Shown here: positions 1 through 10,873 of the stretch, one piece after another
Layout of the letters: the number at the start of each line of letters is the position of its first letter
How positions within the stretch are numbered: the first letter of the stretch is position 1
Assembly (NCBI GenBank): GCA_021833365.1
Contig: JAKBFV010000004.1
Coordinates: forward strand, 1 to 64,000
Length of the DNA: 64,000 nt
From: Pseudomonadota bacterium
GTDB taxonomy: Bacteria > Pseudomonadota > Gammaproteobacteria > Pseudomonadales > Moraxellaceae
Reading direction: 5' to 3'
Translations under genes and position numbers: made by a program
The notes under the pieces: model-generated
What the model was told of the DNA's origin: nothing
The model's database searches: none
The model's input: the letters and a program-made list of their open reading frames with translations, nothing else

Positions 1-329
1 CTGGCCGAGTGTCTGGATGGACGGCTTGACGCGAGATCATCTCCCGCAATTCTTCTTGGCCGTGCTACGGCCCCCGCATAGGCGAAGTACGTCCGTTGAT
101 CACTACGTGGAGGCCAACGGCGGGATCAAGCCGCCCGCGGTGGCGACAAAAATGCCCATCAGACGGTGAAAAGCGACACCGTAAGGGCCAGGCGTCATAT
201 CATGTCGTGTGGCAGGGTCAAGCGGCTTTAGGGCTGCGGCGCCGAGGCGTAACATCCCAGTCAAAGGTGAGTAGCAAGAGAGCGCAGAGCATTCACTGAG
301 ACGGGACATGCTCCCGCGTGAGGTTTGTC
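1..329. other. Left-edge region without a recognised gene
   Basis: No convincing coding sequence is visible. One plus-strand frame is open from base 2 to a stop at 167-169 and could be the tail of a gene entering from the left, but its translation resembles no family I recognise. Short ORFs on both strands across 96-309 look random. The stretch adjoins an orphan ORF and a decayed transposase, so it may be degraded mobile DNA. That is inference. Confidence 0.4.
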
Positions 330-674
330 ATGTTGGACAAAGCAACATTAAAAAGTTACTACCAGGCCATGATTGCGCACGGGCCTCGTAACGAAGCTCT
401 GGAACAGCTCATCGATGGTATCCAGGCCAATGAATGCGTCATTTCCGTACAAATGCAGGCCCTGCATCTCCTGATGGCCTATGAGACCGAACGTCGTCAA
501 AATGAACCCACCGACGATATCAGTTGTTGGATTCTCAACAAGACCATCAATCTGATCTGCGGCCAGACTGAAGAAGATGAGATTTTAGAAAATCCGGAAA
601 CGATCTTCCGGCGGTCTTTGATGGCATCTCAAAGTATGTTGGAGACAGTAAGGTGGACCCGTCAGTCAAGATAG
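330..674 (+). CDS. Small hypothetical protein beside IS remnant
   Basis: A 114-residue soluble protein with no signal peptide or membrane segment. I do not recognise it. The ATG at 330 is preferred to the GTG at 318; neither has a strong Shine-Dalgarno sequence. The protein is mildly acidic in its second half, looks largely helical and has scattered cysteines. Its base composition is clearly less GC-rich than the rest of the window, and it lies between an unassigned edge and a broken transposase. Transfer from elsewhere is therefore plausible. Whether it is expressed cannot be judged. Confidence 0.45.
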   Translation: MLDKATLKSYYQAMIAHGPRNEALEQLIDGIQANECVISVQMQALHLLMAYETERRQNEPTDDISCWILNKTINLICGQTEEDEILENPETIFRRSLMASQSMLETVRWTRQSR

Positions 675-832
675 TTTTTCACCGAGTTTAAGCGCTCTCC
701 ACGACTTCATGCGCAACGGAAAGGCGCTGCCCACTGTCGGCGGAGCGTCTTGCTGCTGACCGTATTGGTCTACAAGCTTCGCGCCGCCGCCGCTCGACTC
801 TGCATACACCTTGTCGGGCGCCCGATAGTCAG
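675..832. other. Non-coding stretch upstream of the transposase remnant
   Basis: No supported gene is present. Short frames on both strands look random. This may be further decayed transposon sequence, but no residue-level match to a transposase could be made here. Confidence 0.35.
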
Positions 833-1074
833 GCCTACATGAATTTTCGCTGTGCACCGCCCCAACGGCACTCCACGAACCTCATTGAGTGGCTGAACGG
901 GCCGCACCGACGTGGTGGGGATCTTCCCCAATGAGGCCGCCATCATCCGTCTCATCGAGGCGATACTCCTGGAGCAAAACGACGAGTGGGCCGCGTAATG
1001 GGCGCGCTCTATGACGCTGGAAACCATGGCTCCTTTGAGCGATGATGCGATGGTCACATTGCCCACCAGGCAGC
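833..1074 (+). pseudogene. Remnant of an IS256/Mutator-type transposase C-terminus
   Basis: Two plus-strand segments in different frames translate to the conserved C-terminal end of IS256-family transposases. Bases 833-907 give AYMNF followed by [11 protein letters not shown], corresponding to the usual STNPLERLN block. From 906 another frame gives [16 protein letters not shown], then LLEQNDEWA, then MTLETMAPLSDD. There is a frameshift near 905 and an in-frame TAA at 996-998 where the family normally has Gln, which fits a C-to-T change. The N-terminal catalytic two thirds were not found, and I saw no terminal inverted repeats. It is a dead remnant. Confidence 0.75.
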
Positions 1075-1145
1075 CTGCCAGGAACAGGCGCGCGATAATC
1101 GCTGCCCGTGTCCGTCCTGCAGGAGCAGGTCGCGGCAGGGCGTGC

Positions 1146-1153
1146 AGGAGGAG
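1146..1153 (+). promoter_or_regulatory. Ribosome binding site deciding the hydrolase start
   Basis: The bases AGGAGGAG lie 9 bases before the ATG at 1163. This favours that ATG over the in-frame GTG at 1142, which overlaps the site. Confidence 0.7.
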
Positions 1154-1162
1154 CGGCAGGCT

Positions 1163-1996
1163 ATGCAGACGCAGGAATCAGCCGGATTTACCACGCAGGA
1201 TGGTGTCTGGCTGGATGTGCGCATCATCCGTCCGCCGCACAGTGTCGCCACCTTGGTGATCTGGCCCTGCATGGGGGGTGTCACCGCGATGCTGCAGGTG
1301 CCGGTGGCGACCTTGCTGGCGCTGGGGTTCAGTCTCATCTTTTATCATCCGCGCGGACACGGCCGTTCTGAGGGCGCCATGGGACTGACAGCGGCGGTGG
1401 CTGATCTCGTCGCGCTGGTGCAGGCGCGGGTACCGACGCAGCACGCCCTGTTTCTCCTCGGACACAGCGCTGGCGCGCAGGGGTGTCTGCGTTTTGCGGC
1501 GCAGCAGCGCCCGGTGCAGCGTCTCTTTTTGCTGGCGCCGGTCCTCGATACGCGCGCCTCCATCCTCGCCCTGTACGAGCACGGCAGCAGCCATGAACTC
1601 GCCCAGGCCCTGTCGCCTTACAGCACGGCAACGACAGCCTTGTCGGCCCTCCTCGCTGATCCTGACTGGCTCGATCCTTCGATCTGGCAGGAGCGCGGTG
1701 ATCGCCAGCGTCTCAATGCCAGCTCGCGGCGCTTCGCCGTCGGCGACTTCATGCAGGACATGTTCGTCCAAGGTCATCGCGCTGACACCGCCCTGCGCAC
1801 CGTCGCGGCGCGGGTGAGCGTCATGCTGGCGGTGCGCGATACCTGGCAGCCAGCGACGACGCTGCCCTTGCTGCAAGAGGCCGAGGTCCACGCCTTCAGC
1901 CTGCTCAGTGCTGGTGACCACTTTTTTCAGGGGGCCTGGGGTGATGTCTGGGCGCTGCTGCTGCTCGCCCTCAAAAACGACCCTGGCGCAGCATGA
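1163..1996 (+). CDS. Alpha/beta hydrolase fold protein
   Basis: Predicted cytoplasmic alpha/beta hydrolase of 277 residues. The nucleophile elbow GHSAG, with Ser as nucleophile, follows a typical strand (ALFLLGHSAG). An HPRGHG segment resembles the common turn after strand 4, and a late GDH supplies a likely catalytic His. The substrate is unknown; esterases and lysophospholipases of this fold look similar. The start at 1163 is chosen by the strong ribosome binding site. The gene stands alone on the plus strand and its last 26 bases overlap the end of the converging CoA-binding protein gene. It is the first typical chromosomal gene after the mobile-element debris. Confidence 0.75.
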   Translation: MQTQESAGFTTQDGVWLDVRIIRPPHSVATLVIWPCMGGVTAMLQVPVATLLALGFSLIFYHPRGHGRSEGAMGLTAAVADLVALVQARVPTQHALFLLGHSAGAQGCLRFAAQQRPVQRLFLLAPVLDTRASILALYEHGSSHELAQALSPYSTATTALSALLADPDWLDPSIWQERGDRQRLNASSRRFAVGDFMQDMFVQGHRADTALRTVAARVSVMLAVRDTWQPATTLPLLQEAEVHAFSLLSAGDHFFQGAWGDVWALLLLALKNDPGAA

Positions 1997-2336
1997 CCAG
2001 GGTGCAGTCCTCCTGCCAGGGGATGCCGGCGGCATCGAGAGCTGCCTGTGCTTGCGCTGATTCCGTGCCGGGATTGAAGATGACGCGTCCGGGATGCAGG
2101 CGCAGCAAGGCGGGCAGCGACTTCTCCAGAGCCGCAGCGGCGACGTAGAGGGTCAGGGTGTCGATGCGCGCAGCGAGATCGTCGAGGCGGGCGTAGACCG
2201 GCATGCCGGCGATCTCGCCGCCGCGCGGATGCACCAATAGGACACGGTGGCCAGCCGCCAGCAGAGCATTCATGGCGCGGTGGGCGAAGCGCTCGGGCTT
2301 GGCGCTGGCGCCGAGGATGGCGACGGTCTGGCTCAC
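1971..2336 (-). CDS. CoA-binding domain protein (YccU family)
   Basis: A 121-residue single-domain protein of the CoA-binding family. The N-terminus has a Rossmann-type strand and turn (VAILGASAKPERFAHRA). It is followed by the family HPRG element and a late FNPGTES segment. This is the usual length for free-standing members, related to the N-terminal domain of succinyl-CoA synthetase alpha. The physiological role is unknown. The start is GTG, which overlaps the stop of the upstream hybrid kinase as GTGA, so translation is probably coupled to it. The 3' end overlaps the converging hydrolase gene by 26 bases. Confidence 0.8.
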   Translation of the reverse strand: MSQTVAILGASAKPERFAHRAMNALLAAGHRVLLVHPRGGEIAGMPVYARLDDLAARIDTLTLYVAAAALEKSLPALLRLHPGRVIFNPGTESAQAQAALDAAGIPWQEDCTLVMLRQGRF

Positions 2337-5074
2337 GATGATACCTCCTGATGGCTCAGATGCTTGAGCAGGACACCCTGCAGATCCTGCAGTTTCAGGG
2401 GTTTGCTGAGGAAGTCGTCCATGCCGGCGGCGAGGCAGCGTTCGCGCTCGCCTTCCATGATGTTGGCGGTCAGCGCGATGATGGGGATGGCGCGGGCGCT
2501 GGCGGCCAGCTTCTGCAGGCTGCGGATCTCGCGGGTGCAGGCGATGCCATCCATATCGGGCATCTGGCAGTCCATCAAGATGATGTCATAGCGCGCTTGC
2601 AGGTAGAGACGCACCGCTTCGATGCCATTGTGCGCCAGATCGACGCTGACACCGAAGCGCTCCAGCATCTTGGTCGCGACCTTCTGATTGACCAGATTGT
2701 CTTCGGCGAGCAGAGCGCGCAGACCCGGGCGCAGGGCCAGGGGCATGGGGGCGGGCAAGGTGAGTTCGGCGGTGCTGCTGGTGATGTCAGGAAGCAGGAT
2801 GCTGCGCAGGGTACGGACGAGAGCATCCTGACGCAGCGGTTTGGACAGGACGCTGGCGAATCCCGCTGCATGCAGACGATGCGCATCAGCGCGCTGATTG
2901 GGCGGTGTCAGCAACACGACCTTGCATTCGCGTAAGGCCTTGTCGGAGATGATGAAGCGCCCGAGGGTCAGACCATTGATATCGGGTAGAGCGTAGTCGA
3001 CCAGCAAGGTCTGCATGGGAATGCCGCGCTGGCGTGCAGCATTGAGCAGACTCAAGGCTTGACGGGCATTGCTCGCTTCCTGGACGAGAGCGCCGCGGCG
3101 GGCGAGGATCTCGTGCACGACTTTGCGCTGCAGGGCGCTGGCGTCGACGACCAAGATGCGCAGGTCCGCGAGATTGCGCTCAGGCTCCGTCGCCAGTCCC
3201 TGCAGAGGCAGGGTGAGCTCCATCCAGAAGGTCGACCCCTGACCAAACTCGCTGTTGACGCCGACCTGTCCGCCCATCATCTCGGTCAGGGCTTTGCAGA
3301 TGGCCAGACCGAGACCGGTACCACCGAAACGGCGGGTGGTCGAGGCATCGGCTTGGGTAAAGCGCTGAAACAGGGTGCCGGCCTTGTCGGCGGCGATGCC
3401 GATGCCGCTATCGCTGACACTGATGCGCAGACGCACACGCGTGCGCTCGACCTTGAGCGTGCTGACATCGACGAGGACGTGCCCGTGTTCGGTGAATTTC
3501 ACCGCATTGCTCAGATAGTTGAGCACGATCTGGCGGATGCGACCGGTATCGCCGATCACCAGGCGCGGGCAGGAGGGGTCGTAGCGCAGCATCAGTTCAA
3601 GCTTCTTCTGCTGGACCTGCGGCGTCATCAGTTCACAGACTTCCTCGAGGGCGCTGAGCAGATCGAAAGGCAGGGGCTCGATGGTGAGTTTGCCGGCTTC
3701 GATCTTGGAGAAGTCGAGAATGTCATTGATGATGGTGAGAAGGCCGAGGCCGGACTGGTAGATGGTGCGCACATAGTCGCGCTGTTCGGCGCTCATCGGC
3801 GTTTCACTGAGCAGCTGCGCCATCCCCAGCACACCGTTCATCGGTGTACGGATCTCGTGCGACATGGTGGCAAGAAACTCCGACTTGGCGCGGGTGGCGG
3901 CTTCCGCCTGGTCGCGCGCCGCGATGAGCTCACTCTCGGCAGCCTTACGGCTGCTGATGTCGTTGAGTGTGCCGGTGGTGCCGATGGCCCAGCCGGCGTC
4001 ATTGCGCTGCACCGAGATCCACACGTCCATCCAGCGGATGATGCCGTCGGCGGCGATGAAGCGCACCTCACCACGGGCGGTGTCCATGCTCAGATCGCGC
4101 AGGGGGTTGAGCATCTCCTCGAGTTTGGCGCCGTCTTCCGGCGAGACGTGCTCGAGCGCCGAGCGGCCGAGGCTGCTTTCGACGGTATAGCCGGTCATCG
4201 TCTCCCAGGCGGGATTGAGAAAGGTCCAATGGCCGCGCACATCGGTTTGAAAGATGACTTCGCGGATGGCCTGGATCACCTGCCGGTGTTGCGCTTCCGA
4301 ACGCAGGATCTGCTGGCTCTGCTGAAACAGGCGGGTGGCCGACTGGTTGAGGGCGCGGTTGAGAAGACGGATCTCCCGCGTCGAAGTGTCGATGTGGATC
4401 TGCGCCTGGCCCTGATAGACGTCGAGGCCTTGCGCGAAGTCGATCAATTGGCGCAGTTGCCGCAGCGGGCGCCCGAGCTGCAGGAAGAAGTAGAGGGCGA
4501 TGATGGCCGAGAGCAGGAGGGCGGTGCCGATCTGGCTGCGCAGGGCGGCGAGATAGCTGGCTGATTGGCTGGCGGCGTCATAGACCAGCATCACCCAGCC
4601 ATCGTCACCATAGGACTGCCAGAGGATGAGGTCGTTGGCTTGGCGCTGGATGCTCAGTCCCTGCAGGATGGGCGGGCTGAGGTCGCGGCTGCTGTGCTGC
4701 AGATAGGCATGCTGGCCATCGGGATTGATGGCCGCAGCGATGATACGGCCGTGGTTGTCGGTGACGGCGATGCGGCGGACAGGCCCGAATTCGGCGGTGC
4801 GCAGACACAGGTTCTGCAGGACGGAGAGCTCGTCATTGGTCATCGCCAGCGAACTTGCGGTGACGAAGCTACCGAGCACGAGATTGGCCTGTTGCGTGGT
4901 GCTGGCGTCGTAGATCTCGGTCTGTTTGTCGTAGACCAGCCAGCCGAAGACGAGCAGAGCGGCGAGCAGGGCAAGAAAGCCGATGACCGCCACCTGGCGG
5001 CCCAGGGAGCGTGGCAGCAGGCGCCCGAGCAGGGTGCGCCAAAAGCGTGGGGACGATAGGTTCGAAGACTTCAT
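2333..5074 (-). CDS. Membrane hybrid histidine kinase with PAS and two receivers
   Basis: A BarA-like hybrid sensor kinase of 913 residues. Two membrane segments (about 27-48 and 182-200) flank a periplasmic sensor of about 130 residues. A linker, a PAS domain (about 265-380), HisKA with phospho-acceptor His406 in [10 protein letters not shown], and an HATPase with DSGIGI and GGTGLGL follow. Receiver 1 has Asp693 and Lys745 but only one Asp in its acidic pocket (VVDAS). Receiver 2 has an intact pocket (AEDN) and Asp835. There is no C-terminal Hpt domain, unlike BarA, so a separate phosphotransferase is needed. The gene overlaps the preceding kinase gene by 4 bases and the following CoA-binding gene by 4. 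The signal sensed is unknown. Confidence 0.9.
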   Translation of the reverse strand: MKSSNLSSPRFWRTLLGRLLPRSLGRQVAVIGFLALLAALLVFGWLVYDKQTEIYDASTTQQANLVLGSFVTASSLAMTNDELSVLQNLCLRTAEFGPVRRIAVTDNHGRIIAAAINPDGQHAYLQHSSRDLSPPILQGLSIQRQANDLILWQSYGDDGWVMLVYDAASQSASYLAALRSQIGTALLLSAIIALYFFLQLGRPLRQLRQLIDFAQGLDVYQGQAQIHIDTSTREIRLLNRALNQSATRLFQQSQQILRSEAQHRQVIQAIREVIFQTDVRGHWTFLNPAWETMTGYTVESSLGRSALEHVSPEDGAKLEEMLNPLRDLSMDTARGEVRFIAADGIIRWMDVWISVQRNDAGWAIGTTGTLNDISSRKAAESELIAARDQAEAATRAKSEFLATMSHEIRTPMNGVLGMAQLLSETPMSAEQRDYVRTIYQSGLGLLTIINDILDFSKIEAGKLTIEPLPFDLLSALEEVCELMTPQVQQKKLELMLRYDPSCPRLVIGDTGRIRQIVLNYLSNAVKFTEHGHVLVDVSTLKVERTRVRLRISVSDSGIGIAADKAGTLFQRFTQADASTTRRFGGTGLGLAICKALTEMMGGQVGVNSEFGQGSTFWMELTLPLQGLATEPERNLADLRILVVDASALQRKVVHEILARRGALVQEASNARQALSLLNAARQRGIPMQTLLVDYALPDINGLTLGRFIISDKALRECKVVLLTPPNQRADAHRLHAAGFASVLSKPLRQDALVRTLRSILLPDITSSTAELTLPAPMPLALRPGLRALLAEDNLVNQKVATKMLERFGVSVDLAHNGIEAVRLYLQARYDIILMDCQMPDMDGIACTREIRSLQKLAASARAIPIIALTANIMEGERERCLAAGMDDFLSKPLKLQDLQGVLLKHLSHQEVSS

Positions 5075-6918
5075 GCTTGCGAGTGTAGCATCTGTGCATC
5101 ATCGCCCTGGGCGTAGTCAGGCAAATGACGCTCGAGGACGTCGAGCAGGCGATCGGGCGACAAGGGCTTGCTCACCACTTCATCCATGCCCGCCGCCAGG
5201 CAGCTCTGACGCTGCTCCCCAGGTGGATGTGCGGTGAAAGCGATGATTGGGGTGCGGGCGTAGCTCGGTAAGATGCGCAAGGCGCGAGTCGTCTGGCGGC
5301 CATCCATCTCCGGCATCTCGCAGTCCATGAGCACGAGGTCGAAGACACGCGTTTGCGCTGCCTGCAGAGCCGCCTGACCGCTGCTGACGCCTTGCACCTG
5401 ACAGCCGAGACGCTCGAGGCTGCGCCGACTGATCAGCAGGTTGACCGGATTGTCATCGACGACCAGTACATGCCAGCCCTCGCGTCGCCGTGCCGTACGC
5501 TGCGCTGTACGCTGCCGGCGGTGTTGTTCATGCAGACCGGCGAGGGTGATGAAGTCCGGTGGCGGTGCCGCCTGTAGCCAGGTCAGGGTCGTCGCCAGGT
5601 GTTCGGGTCGCAAGGGGCGGCGCAGCAGGGCGCGCGCCTGCAGACGCTGTGCCGTCAGTTCACGCTGCCAGGACCAGTGATCGCTGAGCAGGAGGCAGGG
5701 ACGGCTGGGATGCATCGGCCAGGGCTGGCGCTCGCAGCTGTCGAAATCACCGATCACGACGTCGACGTCAGCGGCGAGCACGTCGGCGCGTGGCCCGCTG
5801 ACGACCGCATAGCCAGCTGCGCGCAGTTGTGCGGCGAGCGGCCCTGGCCGCTCTTCGATGAGGCCGAGGCGGAACTCCCCGGGCGCGCGTATGGCCAGCG
5901 TCGGCGTCGTGGCGGCGAGCAGGGGCAGGGAGAGACCGAAGACCGACCCCTGCTGTGGCATGCTGTGCACCCAGATGTCCCCACCCATCAGCCGTGCCAG
6001 GGAACGGCTGATGACCAGGCCGAGACCACTGCCGCCATATTGGCGATGGATGGCGGCATGGCCCTGGCTGAAGCTGCGAAAAAGCCGCTCGATCTGCGCT
6101 TCACTCATGCCGATGCCGGTGTCCTCGACGGTGATCGACAGATGGCAGAGGCCGGCTTCAGAGCGAGTCGCGATGTCGACATGAACCTGGCCCTGGGCGG
6201 TGAACTTGATGGCATTGCCGAGCAGGTTGAGCAGAATCTGGCGCAGTCGCTGCGGATCGCCGCACAAGGTGAATTGTGTCTGTGGCGCAAAATGGACGCT
6301 GAGATCGAGGCCTTTGTCGCGCGCTTTCGGGCTGAGGATATGGAGGAGGCCATCGACCAATGCCTCGAGATCGAAATCACGGGTCTCCAGCTGCAGATGA
6401 CCGAGATCGAGGCGGGCAGCGTCGAGGATGTCATTGATCAGGGTGGTGAGCAGCTCACCGGACTGGATCAGCGTGCTGACGTAACCGCGCTGTTCGGCGT
6501 CGAGCTTGGTGTCGCCGAGCAGTCGCGCCATGCCGAGCAGCGCATTGAGCGGTGTACGCAGCTCGTGCGAGAGCATGGCGAAGGACTCGGCTTGATGGTG
6601 CAGGGCGCTCGCCAGCGCAGTGGCCGATTCGCGAGCTTGTGCCGGCATCTGCACCAGCAGCCAGCGCTGGCGGTGGGCGGGGCGCAGGGAGAGCGAGCAG
6701 GACCAGCGCCGGACGCGCAAGCGTTGCCGCAGATACTGCCAGGGGCGGCCGCGCAAACTGCGCGCCAGCCCCAGACACCGCCGCAGCTCGGCGTGATCGG
6801 CGATGATGCGGCCGCGCGTATCCAGCGCGATCGCCCACATCGTCGTCTCGTCAGGTGGACCGCTGTGCCGCCTGTGCGTCATGAGCTCCATCCCTGAGCC
6901 GGGTGATCGCCGCTTCAC
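5071..6918 (-). CDS. Soluble hybrid histidine kinase with degenerate and intact receivers
   Basis: About 615 residues with no membrane segment, so cytoplasmic. A short poorly conserved sensor region comes first, then HisKA with SHELRTPLNALLG (His near 118). The HATPase has EDTGIGM and GGSGLGL. A middle region (about 350-450) has the length of a receiver but lacks the acidic pair and conserved Lys, so it looks like a pseudo-receiver. The last domain is an intact receiver (VVDDN, LMDCEMPEMDG, Lys in SKPL). No Hpt domain is seen. The GTG at 6918 follows an AGGG element just after the ilvD stop; an ATG at 6891 is the alternative start. The 3' end overlaps the next kinase by 4 bases, which suggests the two kinases act together. 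Confidence 0.85.
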   Translation of the reverse strand: MKRRSPGSGMELMTHRRHSGPPDETTMWAIALDTRGRIIADHAELRRCLGLARSLRGRPWQYLRQRLRVRRWSCSLSLRPAHRQRWLLVQMPAQARESATALASALHHQAESFAMLSHELRTPLNALLGMARLLGDTKLDAEQRGYVSTLIQSGELLTTLINDILDAARLDLGHLQLETRDFDLEALVDGLLHILSPKARDKGLDLSVHFAPQTQFTLCGDPQRLRQILLNLLGNAIKFTAQGQVHVDIATRSEAGLCHLSITVEDTGIGMSEAQIERLFRSFSQGHAAIHRQYGGSGLGLVISRSLARLMGGDIWVHSMPQQGSVFGLSLPLLAATTPTLAIRAPGEFRLGLIEERPGPLAAQLRAAGYAVVSGPRADVLAADVDVVIGDFDSCERQPWPMHPSRPCLLLSDHWSWQRELTAQRLQARALLRRPLRPEHLATTLTWLQAAPPPDFITLAGLHEQHRRQRTAQRTARRREGWHVLVVDDNPVNLLISRRSLERLGCQVQGVSSGQAALQAAQTRVFDLVLMDCEMPEMDGRQTTRALRILPSYARTPIIAFTAHPPGEQRQSCLAAGMDEVVSKPLSPDRLLDVLERHLPDYAQGDDAQMLHSQA

Positions 6919-6927
6919 CAAGCCCTA

Positions 6928-8603
<1,676 letters not shown>

Positions 8604-8607
<4 letters not shown>

Positions 8608-9392
8608 GGTTCATTTGCCTTCGTATCCGACGGGAGGGTATGGGCGTCGTCGACCAGGTCCTGCCAGAGCTGCATGACATCGCTCGGCAATTTGGCGTCG
8701 ACGTATTCAGGACGGTTGACATGGTGCATGAGGTTGCGCACCGAGTAGTAAGGGGCGTCGAGCTGCACCATGTTGTCGATCCAGCGCGGGATCCATCCGC
8801 CCGGATCGGCGTAGCCGAGCAACTGGATGTGGATGATGCCATCGGGCTTGGCGGTGAAGGTCCACTCCAGCTCTTCATGGATCATGCGCACCAGATGCGG
8901 CTGCTCCGGCAAAGCGTAACGCTCTTCCCAGGTCTTGATGATTACGGCGTGGTGGGCGGGATCGCGATAGGCCTTGCCGTGGATGATGGTGTCGCGGTCA
9001 CTGACGCCGTAGGGGGCGCGATGGATGATGTAGATCAGATATTCGGTATCGGAGATGCGCTTGAGGACGCGAGCTTCGCCGCAGCGGTAGATCCAGTCAC
9101 AATAATGATCGAAGTCGGTAAAGATGGCGCCGAGGGCAGGCGCCGAGGTGCGCACGTCAGCCTCGATGCGAAAGGATTTCAGGCGCTGGCCGGGATCCTG
9201 TCGCAGATAAGTATGGAGGTTCTCGGTATGGCGCGCCGGTTTCCAGCCACCGGCGAGGATGGCTGCTTCATCACTCGGTGCGTCGGCCATCGTGACGAGG
9301 CTGACGAGGGCGAGCAGCAGGCTGAGCGTCAGGCGCAGCAGAAGGTGGTGAGGACGCATGGAGCTGAAATGGCTCTTGGGGAGTGTCGACAT
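8604..9392 (-). CDS. Exported START-domain lipid-binding-like protein
   Basis: A 262-residue protein. An N-terminal signal peptide or anchor (about residues 15-37) is followed by a START/polyketide-cyclase-like domain. The segments FTDFDHYCDWIYRCGEARVL and RAPYGVSDRDTI match the pattern of bacterial START proteins, which bind hydrophobic ligands. The protein is probably periplasmic; its ligand is unknown. An internal ATG at 9359, just before the hydrophobic stretch, is an alternative start because the site before 9392 is weak. It is the first gene of a run that continues through ilvD, both hybrid kinases and the CoA-binding protein by short overlaps. Confidence 0.8.
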
Positions 9393-9436
9393 GGTTTCAA
9401 TGCCCTGGGGTTATTGTTCTTGTCATGGCCGGGAGT

Positions 9437-10780
9437 TTAGAGTTTTTTGCTGAAGACCAGCGAGTTACGCTGCAGATTGTAAAGCGCCTGCCGCGAGGAC
9501 GGTAGGTCGTCGACGGAAGCCGGGGTGAAGCCGTGCTCGATGAACCAGTGCGCCGTGCGCGTGGTCAGCACGAAGAGACAGCGCAAGCCTTTGATGACGG
9601 CACGGCGCTCGAGAAAGTCGAGGAGCTCCGAGCCACGCTCGGACTTGCGGTACAGGGGATGGATGGCGACGCAGGCGATCTCACCACAGGCGGGCAGGCC
9701 GCTGTCGACGGGGAGGGGATAGAGGGCGCCGCAGCCGACGATCATGCCGTCACGTTCGATGACGGCAAAATGCTGGATCTCGTTCTCCAGCTTTTCGCGC
9801 GAACGACGCACCAGGATGCCCTCATCCTCGAGCGGGCGCAGCAGCTCAAGCAGGCCGCCGATGTCCTCGATCTCGGCATTGCGGATCTCCTCGTAAGGAT
9901 CCTGGGTGATCAGAGTGCCCGCACCGTCGCGGGTGAAGAGCTCCTGCAGCAGCGCGCCATCGCGCCGGTAGCTGACGATATGGATGCGTCTGACGCCACC
10001 ACGACAGGCGGCGCGGGCGGCATTGAGATAGCGCAGCAGCTCATTGTCGAGAGGGCGATCGCGCAGATAGCGGTCGACTTCGTTGGGGATCATCTCGCGC
10101 AGCAGGTGCGAGTCCTCCTCGAGGCCATCGTACTCCGACAAGCAAATGAGCTTATCGGCCTGCAGGGCCTCCGCGACGCTGACCGCGACATCCTCAGCGA
10201 GCAGATTGAAGACCTCGCCGGTGGGCGAGTAGCCCATCGGTCCGAGGATGACGATATGGCGGTTGACCAGCTGCTTTTGAATGGCTTCAGTGTCGACCGA
10301 GCGCACCTCGCCGGTGAGGGCGTGATCGATACCGTCGCGCACGCCATAAGGGCGGGCGGTGACGAAGTTGCCGGAGACGGCATCGATGCGCGCGCCATAC
10401 ATGGGAGAGTTGGCCAGTCCCATCGACAGCAGGCCCTCGATCTGGATACGCACCGAACCGACGGCGTCGAGCACGCACCGCAGCGACTCGCGGGTGGTGA
10501 TGCGCAGGCCGTCATGAAAGGGGGTGTGCAGGCCGTTTTCGATGAGGTTCTCATCGATCTGCGGGCGCGCGCCATGCACCAGGACGAGGTGGATGCCGAG
10601 CGAATGCAGCAGGGCGATGTCATGGACGATGTTATGAAAGCTCTCATGCATCACCGCCTCGCCGCCAAAGAGCAGGACAAAGGTCTTACCGCGATGGGCA
10701 TTGATATAGGGGGCGGAATTGCGGAACCAGTGCACATACTGCTGGCTCATGCTGGCAGGGGCGGAGAGATCATCAGACAC
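9437..10780 (-). CDS. argA: Amino-acid N-acetyltransferase (N-acetylglutamate synthase)
   Basis: Makes N-acetylglutamate from glutamate and acetyl-CoA, the first step of arginine synthesis. An amino-acid-kinase-like domain (about residues 30-280, with VLVHGARPQI and GPMGYSPTGE) carries the arginine feedback site in this family. A GNAT acetyltransferase domain follows (about 300-447, RPLEDEGILVRRS and FVLTTRTAHWF). Both match the Pseudomonas ArgA pattern closely. The start shown is GTG; an ATG at 10750 is equally possible because homologues begin close to the YINAHRGKTF segment. It lies 93 bases downstream of argE on the same strand, as a two-gene arginine set. Confidence 0.95.
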   Translation of the reverse strand: MSDDLSAPASMSQQYVHWFRNSAPYINAHRGKTFVLLFGGEAVMHESFHNIVHDIALLHSLGIHLVLVHGARPQIDENLIENGLHTPFHDGLRITTRESLRCVLDAVGSVRIQIEGLLSMGLANSPMYGARIDAVSGNFVTARPYGVRDGIDHALTGEVRSVDTEAIQKQLVNRHIVILGPMGYSPTGEVFNLLAEDVAVSVAEALQADKLICLSEYDGLEEDSHLLREMIPNEVDRYLRDRPLDNELLRYLNAARAACRGGVRRIHIVSYRRDGALLQELFTRDGAGTLITQDPYEEIRNAEIEDIGGLLELLRPLEDEGILVRRSREKLENEIQHFAVIERDGMIVGCGALYPLPVDSGLPACGEIACVAIHPLYRKSERGSELLDFLERRAVIKGLRCLFVLTTRTAHWFIEHGFTPASVDDLPSSRQALYNLQRNSLVFSKKL

Positions 10781-10873
10781 GGACAGGCTCGCTCAGATAT
10801 CGATCAGACCATTCTATGCCCAGAAGCGCGGCCGCGAAAGGCCCCGCTGGTATCGAGGCGGCATCGGTCTTTT

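Noticed and set aside
2-169. Open plus-strand frame entering from the left edge
   Set aside because: It could be the tail of a gene, but no family is recognisable and it is too short to support a call.
3059-4564. 501-codon plus-strand ORF opposite the membrane hybrid kinase
   Set aside because: The minus strand carries continuous kinase domains here, and the antisense translation has no recognisable family.
10781-10873. Possible terminator between argE and argA
   Set aside because: Only short imperfect GC stems are seen, with no T run in the right orientation.
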